From the NCBI GenBank assembly GCA_946894095.1, contig OX335654.1, forward strand, positions 17,555,687 through 17,619,686: a DNA stretch of 64,000 nucleotides, read 5' to 3'. The DNA is from Incurvaria masculella (Eukaryota; Arthropoda; Insecta; Lepidoptera; Incurvariidae). Made by a program: the position numbers and the translations under genes. Positions within the stretch are counted from its first letter, which is position 1. Each line of letters opens with the position of its first letter. The notes beneath the pieces are model-generated. The model was not told the DNA's origin and made no database searches. It was given only the letters and a program-made list of their open reading frames with translations. Positions 12,401-27,400 of the stretch are shown here, piece after piece.

Positions 12401-15400
12401 AGCTGAGGCTGAGCAGCCGCTGCTGCAGGTGCACAGCCTCGTTGGACGACGACGCGTCTGCAAACAGAGAACAAAGAGTTTCATTGTAGGTGTGGCTCGG
12501 GGACAGGGCTTTATTTTTTTTTTCTTTTATTTTATAGGACAATCAACAGCACATACAGAGAAACTTAAAATCTAAGTTAAATATCTAGAACAAAGCCAAT
12601 AAAAGATTTTCTCCAGTTTTACAATTCAGAAAGCGCTATACTAAACAAGTGTGTATGTAAGTGTGACTGTGTGTGTGGTTTTATGAGATGTCTGAAAATA
12701 TGGACATTTACTGGTCGATGTGGATGTTTCTATTAACCAGTAATGGTTTTTTTTAGCTTTACAGCTCGTGGTGCAGGGGCTGGAGGACTTGCCTTGCGTG
12801 CGAGAGCTTATGGGTTCAAATCCTCGCCCCGATCATGTACCATTATTTCTCTTTCTGATTTAGATAAGTGCATTTCGTTACGAACGCGAGCTAATTCATG
12901 GTTCGGAGCCCATGTAAAGTTAGTTACTAGGTGGTAAAGTTAAGCCCGCTCGGGTTGGTAATTTCAGAGTGTTTTCCATCCAGTCCCGTGTAGCCGTACT
13001 CATATGGGAAGGTCCTGGCATGGCACCTAATTACTTCCGAAATGCGGGCAATATTAGCCCACATGACAACGGTGGTTGTTAGCCAAAAAAACAGTAGATC
13101 GAATGCAGACGCAATTATATCGACATTACATATATGTGCTAATAACTCAGTGCGATATCATGTATTATTAGGTGTACTACGCTATGACTGTTCAATACGA
13201 TCGACACACTCATTAAAGAGAAAGCCGTATACGGAACGAACGATGTTTTATGTATAGCGAGGCTGGTGTCGAACCAGTGACTAAACCAATCGCAGCCATG
13301 ATTGAAAATTGTGCAGGTCTTTCGCGGGTAGTGGCCGGTTTCCCTTTAGGCCGACTAGGCCCAGCAGGTCTATTCCTGGAGTTCCGTAATCAGGAATCAT
13401 GAATCCGAGGCCTGAAAAACCGCTTTAACAAAGGTTTTCATAGCGGTTTTTGCGACGGAAAACCTTAATTACATTGAAATACCATGCTCTGGAATTCCAG
13501 GAATAGGCCTGCAGGTCTCAAGGCTAGATATTAGGGACGGCTAATCGTGTCAAAAAATATTCTGATGCGAACATGAACGACACAGTGCACTAAAACCCTG
13601 AAAAAAAAAAACAGTTTATTATTTCAAGGAACATGATATGTATGGCTCTTTCTCCAATAAATGTGTCCTTGCTTCACCGTCGATTATACATATTTTACAT
13701 AGTTCGTCAGCCTCAATGGCCCAGTGGCGCGACACTTCGGCGATCGCTCTCCGAAGTTAAGCAACGCTGGGTCCGGTCTGGTCTTGGATGGGTTACCATT
13801 CGACCGTTGAGAGAGGCTGGCCGTGGTTCGAATTCCACGTTAAACTGTAGGTCCCCTTCCTTACTAGGTGGTAGGGTAAATCCCGCCCGGGTTGGTAACA
13901 TCGCATTGGATGAACGATGGTCGAAGCGGCAATGAAAATTGTCCGTGTTTTCCATCCAGTTCAATGTAGCCGTGCAATATAAGGAAGGTCCTGGCATGGC
14001 ACCTAGTTCCCATGTGGTGTGTTGGGCTAATACCATGACAGAAAGTGTGGTATTAGCCATCCATGTCCAGTCACATAAAAAAAAATACATAAATACATAT
14101 CACATTCCTTGGAATAAGCGATGTACCTGCTTATTACGAAAAAGTATATTTACTTAAGTTCATTATTTCTTCACGACCTCACTTATGAACCGATTTCGAT
14201 AAAAGTTTGCAAGAACGTAAATTCATATCAGATTTATTAGTACCTAAATGACGAGCTGAGAAGGGGCGGCTGGTACTAAATGGCCTACGGCGGCTAAGAC
14301 TGCAAGTACGCCTCTGTTCGCGGGTAATCTTCTACACCTTTATTTTTATGGGAATCAGTGGCGACGATTATTATTTTATTATTATAGATTCGTTCATTTT
14401 AAGTTTGCTTGGGCTGAAACAAGGGCTGTATGTTGTAAAAAATCTCGTTTTTTGTATGGGGCCCCCCTTTATTTTAACTATTTGTTGTTATAGCGGCAAA
14501 ATAAATACACATTCTGTAAAAATTTCAGCCACCTACCTATTACGGTTCATGAGATACAGCCCTGTGACAGACGGACAGACCGACGGACGGACGGACAGCG
14601 GAGGCTTAGTAATAGGGTTCCGTTTTTACCCTTTGGGTACGGAACCCTAAAAATGGAGGTAAGCCCTTGTAAATAGATCGAGAAATGTAATAATGGGAAA
14701 CTGTTCAACTCTAATTGCATTGACCAGGCATCAAGCTACCGACGCACCTACCAATCAGACCACAATATTCGTTCCGTGCAGTTTGCATGCAAATAAGCAC
14801 GGGAAATGAACCCGGCAATTCCGCTGCATCCCGCCGCTCGCACCATCTGCCTCACCGAGGTGGACGTGCCGGCAGGTTGCATCGAGGTGCAATTACGCTG
14901 ACTCCGCCCTCTAGCGGTCGGCAAGCTGCGCGTGATACGATTGGGTGCGATTCGATGCAAAAACCGGCCAAGTACGAGTCGGGCTCGCACACGAAGGGTT
15001 CCGTACCATCGAACAAGATTTAACACGTTTTTTGTATGGAGACCCCCTTTAATTCTTATTATTCCTAAATGTTATAGCGGCAAAAATAATACACACTCTG
15101 TGAAAATTTCAGCTGCCTACCTATTAAGGTTCATGAGATACAGCCCTGTGACAGACGGACGGACGGACGGACGGACAGCGGAGGCTTAGTAATAGGGTTC
15201 CGTTTTCACCCTTTGGGTACGGAACCCTAAAAAGACATGTGGCGAAATAAAAATCGTCAAGTAATTTGAAAATTTGGCACGGGACGTATCGTTGCCGGAC
15301 ACCCGACAGAAGCGAAGAGCAAATTATTAATAAATATAATTTAATTTCTATAATAATTAATTTAACAACGTTCCTGCAGAATAATAATCCACCAAAACTC

Positions 15401-18400
15401 TATTCTGTTTTTTTTCTCTACCGATCATATTACATACTTTAACATTTCTAATGTTAAAAATCGAATTTTAATATTATTATTATTAAGGAATGTCTTCAAT
15501 TAATGTGTCCTTGCTTCACGGTCGATTATACATACATACATTATATACATACCTGCTTAGTACGAAAAAGTATATTTAATTATTATTATTCTTTAAATGA
15601 ATTATGAAATTCAAAAATATTAACAATCCATTATCAGTCTGGAGTTCTATTTGGAATTACTGAGGCGTTTCACTACATACAATTTTATTTGTTTAAATAT
15701 ACATTTTTATGTCGCGAATAGATGACTAGTCCTAGACCCTTAAAGTATTACTGAAAAGCGTTTTTTATTTTATATATACCTAATAAACATCGACTTATAA
15801 TGCCAATATAACATCTAAGTTTACAGAAACCTTAATTTGACTAAAACTGGGTACCGCAGCTAGTTTTTTTAATTAAATCGGATCCACCAGCTTTATAGAC
15901 GTAATAGCGCACCGACTGCGCCTGCGCATGGCGGTAGGGTGTGGAGCGAGGCTTCGGCGGAGCGGGGAGGGGCGTGAGGAGGGTAATGGCCGACCTTTAG
16001 CCTGCGACCGAGACTCACTCGAGCTTCTTGGAACATAGAGCCTTGCTCGACATTATTATTTTCGGCCTGTCGAGCCCGCCTTAGACACAACGACGTCGAC
16101 TCAACCAACCAGGTGAAAAGAAGAAATTTGGTCGGTTGGCCAAATATGATCTTTCCGGGGGTGTTCATGTTGTTCTCAAACATATTGCGCAAGCTAAAAC
16201 TGTGGGCCTTTTCAAAAATCCACCTTCAAATAGGTGGTAGAGTAGGGTTAACCCGCCCGGGTTGGTACTATCGCATTCAATAAAACATTTACAGTGTTCA
16301 TCCAGTTTGAATAAAGCGAACGACCTTGGATAACACGTTTCCTTCGGGACTGTAGTGTAAAAGAGACCTTTTCAAAAACAAGTAAAATTCAACATTTTCT
16401 TAAATGCATATGGCCTTATTTCTGATGCAGTGGCGTAACACTACTAAAGTTTTAAAGAAAAGATAATTTTTACGTCTTAAAAGCTTAAAACCCGATGTAA
16501 TTTGTAGACGCAGAGAACGAAGCCCCCAACGCCCCCAAATCAGGGCGTCCATTCAGGGTAAGAGTGAGTTCGAGTTCGGGAGTGAGTTAACCTAAAAAAA
16601 GCTGGGAAATATATTATTATTTAAAAAACTAAACCGTTGTTTATACTTCCAACGTATTAACGGGACAGACCAGATTTTTACGTAATTGTAATGATGTTTA
16701 AAAAGTGTGGAAACATTAACTATTTAAAAAAGTGAGTTGATATTTAGTGACGAATTCGAACTCACTCTTGCTCTGAATGGACCCCCAGGGGTTTCCTACC
16801 AATGTTTTTATTCACCGTCGAGTGTTAGTGGACATAAAAACCGCAAAGAGAAAGAAAGGTATGCCTGCCATACGCAGGAACACTTCCCGGAGTGAGAAGC
16901 GTGGTCAAACCGCTAGGCCACTATTACATACTCTGTGGCTAGGCCTCATATTTCTCATGGTCTTTAAATAAGTCACCATCTGACCAAATACTTTAATCTC
17001 TCTACATCTGACTAATAAACTGTTAACTGCCGATCACTGTAGCAGTGCAGGCGTACGTGTATGACCTTGCGCGCGACGAAAAAACCAGAACCAACCGAAG
17101 CCTCGAAGTCTGCGCCTGCGCCTCCTCCCCCGCTCCGCAAACCCCGGCGCTGTCCCCGCTCCCGGAGACCACGACCATAGCCGCGACGGTGACGCGGCGC
17201 AAACTGCTTATGCGACCCTACATTATTGGCCAATCCGGTCCAGAAAGTGTGACGAATTTCGTTCGACTGATCGTACTGCTGCCGCCGCTTCTGAGTCGAG
17301 AAGCGGAGACAGCAGTAAACAATTTTATCCATAAACTGAAATGTTATCCCATCATTCTGCATTCCGTCGAATTAAAATAAAGTAAACATATTCATAGATA
17401 AGTAACCGAAGCTAAAATGAACGTCACCGAACAGACAAGAATCTACGCAAATATCGACAACGCCAACATAGAGTCATGGCGTTAGAGTTGCCCTCTACAG
17501 GTGCTTAGGCCAACCTTTACGACCCCATAACTCAGTTCCCACTCAATATACCCTGAGTCGCGTGGCATCCGAGGCGCGTGGTGGCCGAGCTGCGCGGCGC
17601 GGCGGCATCTAAGAAATTCGCGACGGAGAGGTAGGGTAGTACATTTGTAGAGGTTGGCCCAACGGCTGTGGCCTCTTTACGTCGACACATTTGGCCTACA
17701 ATGTGGCGTTGCAATGACAGCTCTCTCGGTTCAGATCGGGCGTCTCGCTTACGTGTCGGCAGGGCTGCCCACGCATATATATTGCATGATCCAAACCTAT
17801 AATTCAAATAAGCGGATGCTTATTTGAATTATGTACCAAATATGGATGGCTAATACCAAACTGAACGTCAGATATTAGACTAAAACACCACATGGGAACT
17901 AGATGCCACGTCCGGACCTTCCATATATTGCATGCTGGGATCGTATCTCATTGCGCTCTATAATACCTGCTTTCTGTTTTGAGAAAACAGCGCAATGAAA
18001 GTGTTCGACCAGGCTCTACTAGCAATAGAGTGACAGCCCTAGCGTTGGTCTCCGCGCCACCGCACCGCCCGCGCCGGACCCGCGCGCCGCTACCGCGAGC
18101 CGCGCCTCGCTCGGGGTATCGAACCGGACGACCAAGGTCCCCGCGCCGGATGTCGGCTAAATGTTTTGGGCATGAAATCTCCGCTGCGCCTGCGCGCGTG
18201 TGCGCATAGAGAAAGCGGGCCCGGCCATTCGAGAGCTCCAATTTAGCGATTGGGATGAATAGATTCACGGTCTGTCAATACGGTCGGAATATTTTTGTTT
18301 TAAAAATGCACACATGACTGCATAAATGGACGTCAAAATCATCGTCAACGTATGATTAAACACGTCACTTTTACAGACCGTGTCGAACGAAGCTGAATGA

Positions 18401-21400
18401 CCTCCGTACGGTGACGTGTTCTCTGCAATCGATGAAGTTTAGGGTTCCTTTCTCAAAGGAGAACGGGATCACTTCGTTTTCCGCACGTTGTCCGTCTATC
18501 TGTGTGTCTATCAAGGCTCAGAAACGCGTGGAGGATGTATGGAAATTAATATAAAAATCGTAGTTCTATGGTACTTTATGCCGCGTACAGATTCTAAATA
18601 ATAGATATTTAATTTTATAAAAGTTATGTCACAAAGATCCGCGAATTCGATCAACCCAGTAAAGAAGAACCCGCGAAGAAACTTCACGGGTTTACATAAC
18701 ATACCTCTATCCAATTTATATATTGTTGCATAAATTAATTTAGAACAATTTCATTGGAAACGCATTCCAAGATCGTCGCTATGTGAGAAACGGTTCTATG
18801 GAAAAGTCGCACTTCTTAGGTAGTACCTACCTGCTTCGTTACTTTGTAATAACACATTTAATACCCACCTTCGAATGTGAGCACTGCAAGATAAAAGATA
18901 AATACCGCATGTCGATGACAATGAATGCTGTTAAGCCACCGTTAAAATAGTGAGGGCATTTTACACATAATTAGCGGTAATGTAAGAATTACTTTTAGGA
19001 TAACTTTACCCTTAGTTTAAGTCTAGTTTCGATTTCACATTAGAATGTGTCATTACTTATTTCAATAAAATGTATTTCATTCATAAAACATGTAATTACG
19101 GTTGTTTTATTGGCAAACACATTTTGATTAATTCAGTCAGCAATATTATCGAAAGCAATAGACGAGCCATGAAAATATGTCTCCATACAAACGTCCTATG
19201 CACTTGGTTACACCCTAAATGTCCAGTGTTGCTTTGCATACATTTTAATTTGCCGCTTTTACGTCTGACATTGTATTAAAGTTGTTACGACATAATTAGT
19301 TAATCAAATAGTTATCACCTTAATTTATTAACTGAAATCAAATAATCTGAAATCATATGTAATTAAGAAAATTATATGAACACACAAGTACTTATAGAAC
19401 AAACTAAAAAATCCTTAGTTTTCAATACTCGTGTCCCTTATAATAAGCAAGTTGTAACCAGAGAGGTCCGTAACTCTTAAATCATCTGTGATCTCTTTCC
19501 CTCTCATAGAACCCGTGTGTGTGCTAGCGTGTTTACTCGCTGTATCTCGCTCATGCCCTCTCAAAAACTTGGCGAGGCGGTGGCAGCGTGTTTTTGGGTT
19601 GGAATTTAAATGATTGCCTGGTATCACACATAAATATGCAGGGTTAAACTGTAATGGAAACTCAATGTCCTTTCAGTCCTGTCTTTTCAGTCCTGTTTTT
19701 AACTGATTTCAAAAAAAGGTGGAGGTTCTCAATTCGTCGAATTTTTTTTTTTTCTCTTTCTTTTTATCTATGTTCTCCGATTTTTTACATTGACAAAAGC
19801 GGAAAACATTCAAAAGGACATGCTACGCCGTAGATGAAGAAATAATATCCTGACTCGAACTAAACGGAAAAGTTATGGATCCTAATAAGAGGATGTTGTC
19901 GGTGTGTTTCTCAATAAACAAGATTAGTTGAAACATGGCTCCAAAAGTAATACATATGTTTATAATGTTTGTGTTACATTCGCTAACAGCTTAGGTAGAA
20001 GAATATATTTACTTCTTAACTCAAGTTAAAAAAATTTAGCTATGCAGAAGCGGTCTTCAGACATCTACCAGTTTCAATACAAACGACGCGCGCCCGAGGC
20101 GAGTTTCTCGTGGCAATAAAAAGGTTTTTAGCACCAAAATCAAATTAACAGCCTTCGCCTTCCCACAATGCAACGGTCCAATGAAATACTCGTCTGATGA
20201 AACCACTGAGATGGACGATCTCCGTGGATGAAACTAACTAGCAGCCGATACTTTTATATGTATCTTGGCATGGATGGACTCATAATTATTATTTTTTTAA
20301 ATGATATGTACATTTCAAAATGCCACAACTGTTTTCATGCATAAGCAAATATTAACATTGCTCGTAGGCTCGTAGCCTAGTGGCGCGCGGACTGGCCTAG
20401 CGTACCAGAGACCTGGGTTCAATACCGACACGCACCACTGTCTTTCTCTTTCCGAGTGCATTTCGTTACGAATGCGAGCTGCTCCATGGTTCGGAATCCA
20501 TGTAAAACTGTAGGTCCCCGTCCCCTCCTAGGTGGCAGGGTTTATGCCCGCCCGGGTTGGTACCATCGCATTGGATGAAAAGATGGTCGAAGCGGCAATG
20601 AAAAATTGTCCGTGTTTTCCATCCAGTTTAATGTAGCCGTGCTCATAAAGGGAAGGTCCTGGCATGGCACCAAATTCCTTCGGGAATGAGGTGTATTGGG
20701 CTAATATAATAACGGTAGTTGTGTGGTATTAGCCATCCATGTCAGTCGCATAAAAAAAAACGGAAAAAACACACTTGTTTTTTTTTCATAGTATGGTGTG
20801 TCCCTAATACATGGCTACTCTGCCCCTCTACAACTGAGTTTGTTGTCTGTGAACTAGCTTGTGTTGCCTGTGTACAATGGGGAAGGAAACTGCTTATTTG
20901 TCACGACAGGTGGCGTCCAAGCTAGCTCACCTAAAAAATCTGTCAAAGCTGTCTGATAACATACAAAATAAAACAGAATAGATTTGAAAAAAATATTTAC
21001 TCAATCTATGTTATTGAAATTACTCAATTTTGTCCATGTTATTCTGAAAATTGTTCTTAATCATGCCAATCAAAAGATCGAAATATCACAAAAACATAAC
21101 TTATAATATTTCGTTTCATACTGTGTGCTGGTCAATCACTTTAAAATTTGTTTTTAAGACGAACAACATCTTTTCTTTTCTACTAAACCTTATTATAACT
21201 GCATCATAGAGTACATCTTTCATCTAAAAACTCGTAAAAAAAACTTGACAGGAAAGACAGTTTTGACGTTTTCAAGGTGAGGTCGCTCATGCGACATCTA
21301 CAATAAGCGAGTCGTCGAGTTTAACGCGAGCAAGACGCAGGCGTGCGTGTTCAGTGCGAAGCGAGCTCCGTTCAGTGCGGCTCCGACCTTCCAGGGAGCA

Positions 21401-24400
21401 ACTCTACATATTGACGACCACATAGGGATCCTTGATGTTGACCTGACGCATGACCTTAATTTCGGACGCCATATCGAGGATAAAGCCAAGCTCGCCTCAA
21501 AAAAGCTGGGAGTCCTCAACAGGGTGCGTCAGTACTTCACGCCTGACCAAAAACTGCTTCTTTACAAGGCGCAGATAAGGTCTTGCGTGGAGTACTGTTC
21601 GCACTTGTGGGACGGTTCAGCTAAGCACCTGCTTGGCTCCCTGGACTCGATACAGCGTCGGGCCGTGCGTCTCGTTGACGACCCCGAGGTATCCCTAAAT
21701 TTGGAGACCCTTCAACTCAGAAGGGATGTAGGGTCTCTCTCTGTCTTCTATCGTCTTTACCATGGAGAATGCTCGTCGGAGCTGCATAACGCTGTTCCTC
21801 CGTCCCCTTTCTACCTTCGGTCAACGCGGAACAGGGAGAAAATGCACAAATTCACAGTCGACATTCCAAAAATAAGAACTCACCGATCCTCTAGATCCTT
21901 TATCTATAGGGTCGGTAAACAATGGAATGAACTCCCTTCCGAGGTATTTCCCCCAAATTACGACCTGGGGTCCTTCAAACGTGGTGTGAAGAAGCACCTG
22001 GCCGGCCGGCATGGTTTTTGCAGCCCCCCTGAATGTTCGAAAACCCATGGGCGTCGTCGGGCACCTTTAGGTCCTGGCGTACGCCATATGCCGCGCTTAA
22101 CATAAAAAAAAAAAAGCTTTGAGTATTCTTCCCCTTTTTGCGTCCTCCAGCAACCATCGATTTGACGTGTCATTACGCTTGTCTTCGTTGGGTCGTAAAA
22201 GTCCGACCGGTTATGAGAGAGTCGCACATACATACGTAGTTCCATGACCGCCAAATGGGCTTCATTTCAGCGTGTTTGTCGCGTGGACCTCCGAGACGCG
22301 GTGAATAATGCATGCGCAGGCTGTCGCAGCCTCCATTATGATATATCCATCACGTCACAGTTGATAAAACGAAGCAGTTGATCGACTTTTTGTTTTCTAA
22401 TTTACTTGATTGTTTTTGTATTTTTTCCTCAAACATTCAAAACGTATTCAACATAGTTTATTCAGTATCTATCAACCATTGTACTACTGTACATATCATT
22501 TGTAAATATGAAAGAAAAATAAGATACAAACTCACCAAAGTTTTTGGTCGGTTCTTCTTCGCCAGAGGTAATCTTGAAATGCCGGTAGTAAAAAATACCG
22601 GCATTTCGAGATTACCTCTGGTGAACAAGAACTGACCTGATTAGCATATTTGGAAAAACACAGGCAACATTTTGTTGTATGGTATCAAGTATCCATTATT
22701 ATTGTATGGGGAGAGCACGTTTTTTAAAGGCGTAAAAAGCATAAAGTGTTACATTATTTTGCACCAAATATGCCAAGAATAACCTGGTTAACTTTTGGAA
22801 CATTAATCCGTTGATAACCTGTTGTTGTTGTTGTCGGCGAGTGGCTGCCGACGCTTGGACGCACTTGACACGAGGCCGTATACCTGTATAATGTAAATTA
22901 ATCTGTACTGAATATTAGTTTGGTTGTTGCTATAACTGTGCTGTTAGAAATGTAATGGATGTAATATTGCTTGATCGAGTGCAAGCATATCCCTACGCTT
23001 AGTAGGCTCTTAAAGGTTTCTGAATGATCTCGCAGCTTCGTCCCAGAGAACACCTTCAAGTGCCGAAACCACACCGCTTTTGTTCGCATGTCATCTTACT
23101 GCTCGGCTATTCATACTGTGATCAAGTATCGCCTCTTCTCTTGGCAAAAAATCAACTGATGCGTCGGCAGTTGCAATTACAACAAGAGGAACCGGTTAAA
23201 ACAAAGTATGCAGTGCGAACGAGAACCGAACAACCAAACGAGATGTCTTGAACTTAAAAATACATAAAGTCTAACATGAACATTGGTCCCAAGGCGCCGC
23301 GCCACTGGGCTACCAAGGCTGACGACAGATACAGAGAATCGTACGGTTAGTTTTTTTTATGGAACCTGAAAGAAAAAAGAAAGAAAGAAAGAAAAATCGT
23401 TAATTTGTCTCTTTTTTGCATTAAACTTAAGTACATAGTAACGATGAAAAGTAAATAACAGTAGACAAAATGGACCCATCGCAGCATATGCTATAGATAA
23501 TGTGTCTATAGCGCTGATATTATGGTGGGCCCGGGTGGTGATATGAGTAACCAGGGAAAGGACACATAGAAATGAACAAAAAAAAAAAAATTACGAAAAA
23601 AATAAAATTGACAGGTGCTCTACATTTAACACTTCATAATATAACTACAAGAAAAATAGTACTAATTGAGAAACCGAACTTATAGTTACACAAAAAAAAA
23701 CACCAGAAACGTAAAAATAAAAGTAAAAGTAGCGCTACATACATATAAAAAAAATACGTCTCAAATAAGACTTAGTAAAAGAAAAAAAATTATAATAAAT
23801 CTAACCAAGTAGATAACCAAACATTTACATAAAATAGACCGTCTCAATTTATGCACGCATAAAATGCCTGACATGGATGGCTAATACCACACAATTACCC
23901 TTATGATATTAGCCGATTTACACCACATTCCCTAATTGATTACGTGCGATGCCAGGACCTTCCCTACGGCTACATTGAACAGAATGGAAACGGATTCGAA
24001 AGGAGGATCAAAGAACGGTTAACTCAGAATGGTATGTGACAATTTGTGCCCCAAAAGTATTCAGGTACACTTTGGAAAGATCAATACCCGAAAAAAAGAA
24101 AACATATTATAATTTTTGAGTATCTAATTTCGAGAAATGTGATATGTTTGTATGTATAATCTACAATTAAGCAAGGACAAATGAATACATATCATATTCT
24201 ATGGAATAAGCGACGTACATGCTTAGCACGAAAAAGTATATTTACTTAATATCTAATTTCTTTTGGCATGACTTTTTGGCATCTAAGAAACGATTTTAAT
24301 ATTACGAATTCAATCGGAAATTAATTGAAAAGTAGTTTTAATCGTGTTAAAATATTCACATTTTCTGTCTAAAAAAAGGTACCATGAGTGAGAGGTTTTC

Positions 24401-27400
24401 CATGAAGCGATACTAAATACTCATCAAACACTCGTTAATGATGTGTAGAGTCAACAGCACGTGTGCTCAACACAACTCGTGGACAGCTGTTTCAACTTAC
24501 GCTTACTTACACTGCAGTGCTGTGGCTGTGGGTTACCGCAGTCATCACTGGTGCAGTCGTGGTTAGCTCATAGTACAATCACAGGTACAATATCATGTTG
24601 GGAGTTAAGATTAACTGTAAAATTTGGGTTTCGTTCAGTTTCAAGTCAAAGCATTTCAAGAATAAGAATAGAATAAGAAAAATATATTGGCCACAACATT
24701 AACAGACACAAAAGTATAAAGATAACATAAATATACAGAACAACGAAATTAAACTATCAACCAACTAGCAGTGTTCAATAATAATGGATAGCCGGTGTCA
24801 AAATCGGTAGAAGCAATACCCGCGAATGGTATGTTTTGCTAGTTCGGGTCCAGCCTTGCAGTATATTTTTAAGTAGTTCTTTTCACTGGGCTTTTCCTTC
24901 AATAAATGTGTCCTTGCTTCACCGTCGATTATACATACATACATATCACATTCCTTGGAATAAGCGATGTACCTGCTTATTACGACCAACACCATTCATT
25001 TTTACGTTTAACCGGAAGTGTATCCTTCAACCTTTGGTTGACTGTACTTATAATTTTAGGAAATTTTACACGAATTTCAGGAAATGATTGATTCATCTCC
25101 CTCATGTTTTTCACTCTTAATAGAGTAATATTTGTTTATATTATGTAAGTATGCGATATCATTTTAATGTTCAGTATACGAAGTGAGATTGCATCGACTA
25201 CAATAATTTCAGGAGATAATTCTGGGCGTCAAAAGATGTGAATAAATAGATACTATTTTGCTGAATTCGGGTTAGGTTAGGTTAGGTTAGGTTGTTATTT
25301 TCATACAAACTAAAAAATGTATAATGTAATATAGCCAGTAGCTGGTTTCCCTTTAGGCCGACTAAGCCCGGGTTATGCAGGGTGTTTGGTTATTCGATAC
25401 ATTTCTTCTAAGGGGTCATTTTAGAGCTAATTTGCAACAAATTTGGCCCATAAAATGGGGGTCTAAAATCAATAGTTTTTGAGTTTTAAAAAAAAAGTTC
25501 TGTGTTATAATGAAAATGTGATGATTGGAAAATAACTACTACACTCTGGGCATTTTATCAGCGATTTTCTAATAGCTGATGAATGAGAGACCACTTGAAA
25601 AAAATAAATGGACTGACCGATTTCAAATTTATTGAGAAATTGAAGAGCGCGCAACATTTTCGAGTCCGAGTTTGATTTGACAGCTTACACAACGTTGCCG
25701 TAAATAGGTCGACGTTGCCGTTTACGTCGACTACGCGTTTTTATACAAATCGGAAATCAGAGTTTGACTTTGACAGTTTGAGGAAGTAATACTACAGAAT
25801 ACATAGTAAACATTTGCATGGGGTTTCACGTTTTACGAAACTTCGAAGTTCCGTAAGCGCCAATTTAGGTGAGAACTCAGACTGACTACTCTGGCCCCTA
25901 TTTTCTTATGAAATGCGATGTGATGGACGTCGTTTAATATCATAGCTCAGGGACGTGTGGATTTGCCTATTATGCCAGAGATCATGGGTTCAAATTCCGG
26001 TCCCGTTCATGCACAACTTTCTTTCTCTTTCTGACATGCATAAGTGCGTTTCGTTACGAAAGCGAGCTGTTCCAAATTCCTTCGGGAACGTGGTCTGTTC
26101 GGTTAAGAACGGCCCGTAAGCTATACTCCCCATACAAACGTAGTTTACTTATCATTTGGAAACTGCTATTTCAATTAAATTGATATTTAATATCTAATAT
26201 CAGGTAACAGATATCTGCGTCTGCAAGCTTTTTTTTTTTTGAAAAATCCAAACCGAATGAAATTAAAGCAAAAAGAAAATCTTCATACGAATTTTGTTTT
26301 CTCTGTGGTTTGGCTCAGAATATATTTACAGAAAAAACAAAGACATGCAGACACAGATATTTTTAGCCTAATATTAGATACCAAATATCAAGTAAGTTGG
26401 AACATTGATTTTCAAATTATTAGTAAACTACGTTTGTATGGAAGGCGAAATTTTCTGATGCTTACGGGCCGACCTTAATATCATGACGGTGGGTGTGTTA
26501 TAAGGTATGCATGTCTAGTTACATAAAGAAAAACACAGAGTTACAGCCTACCGTACCTCTAGCTGTGCCGCGGACATTTTTGTCAATTCGATCCCTCCCT
26601 AAATATAACGTATCTAGAGTACGTTTTCATGACCTGCAGTATCGAAGTCCACCAGTATGGACCCCAGTGTTTCTCCACTTCATGGTGAGCCGTGATTGTT
26701 TTTAGGGTTCCGTACCCAAAGGGTGCCAACGGAACCCTATTACTTAGCCTCCGCTGTCCCTCCGTCCGTCCGCCCGTCCGTCTGTCACAGGGCTGTATCT
26801 AATAAACCGTAATAGGTAGGCAGCTGGAATTTTCACAAAGTGTGTATTTATATTGCCGCTATAACAACAAATAGGTAAAATTTCAAAATAATTTAAAAGA
26901 AAGGGGTTCCCATACAAAAACAACATAATTTTTTGGTGTTAAATCATGTACGATGGTACGGAGCCCTTCGTGTGCGAGTCCGACTCGCACTTGGCCGGTT
27001 TTTTTGCGTTCCCTGTGGTTACGAACTCGCTCTACACAACTAACAGGTCCTGGTCGCATTCGGTCTGTGTTAACCTAATCAAACGGGCATTTCTTTGATT
27101 TTGAACGAACCAATTTTCCTTCACAGTCACGATGTCTCACATTTTTTCCAAACTAGTAAAGTCTCTCAGTAGAATATAAAGAGGAGATATTTTATTTATA
27201 ATGCACATACTATATTCTCTATTTGTTTGAATAAAAGTCTACTTAATTATCTATGTGATAAGATGAGAACCAGTTCGAACGTATAAAGCTAATTATCAGT
27301 CCAAGTTTATGACACTGACCGAGCGCTATCGTCAAAATCGGCCCCTCGCTCCCGGCCCCCTCGCGCGACTGCGCATGCGCGCGAAAAAAATATCATGCAC

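Noticed and set aside
13751..13797. 5S rRNA gene
   Set aside because: Only the internal promoter part is 5S-like. Flanks, full length and terminator are missing, and the block is joined to a SINE body with an A-tail.
25941..26534. Two separate SINE fragments
   Set aside because: They are one copy split by the TTAA-flanked MITE, as the restored empty site shows.
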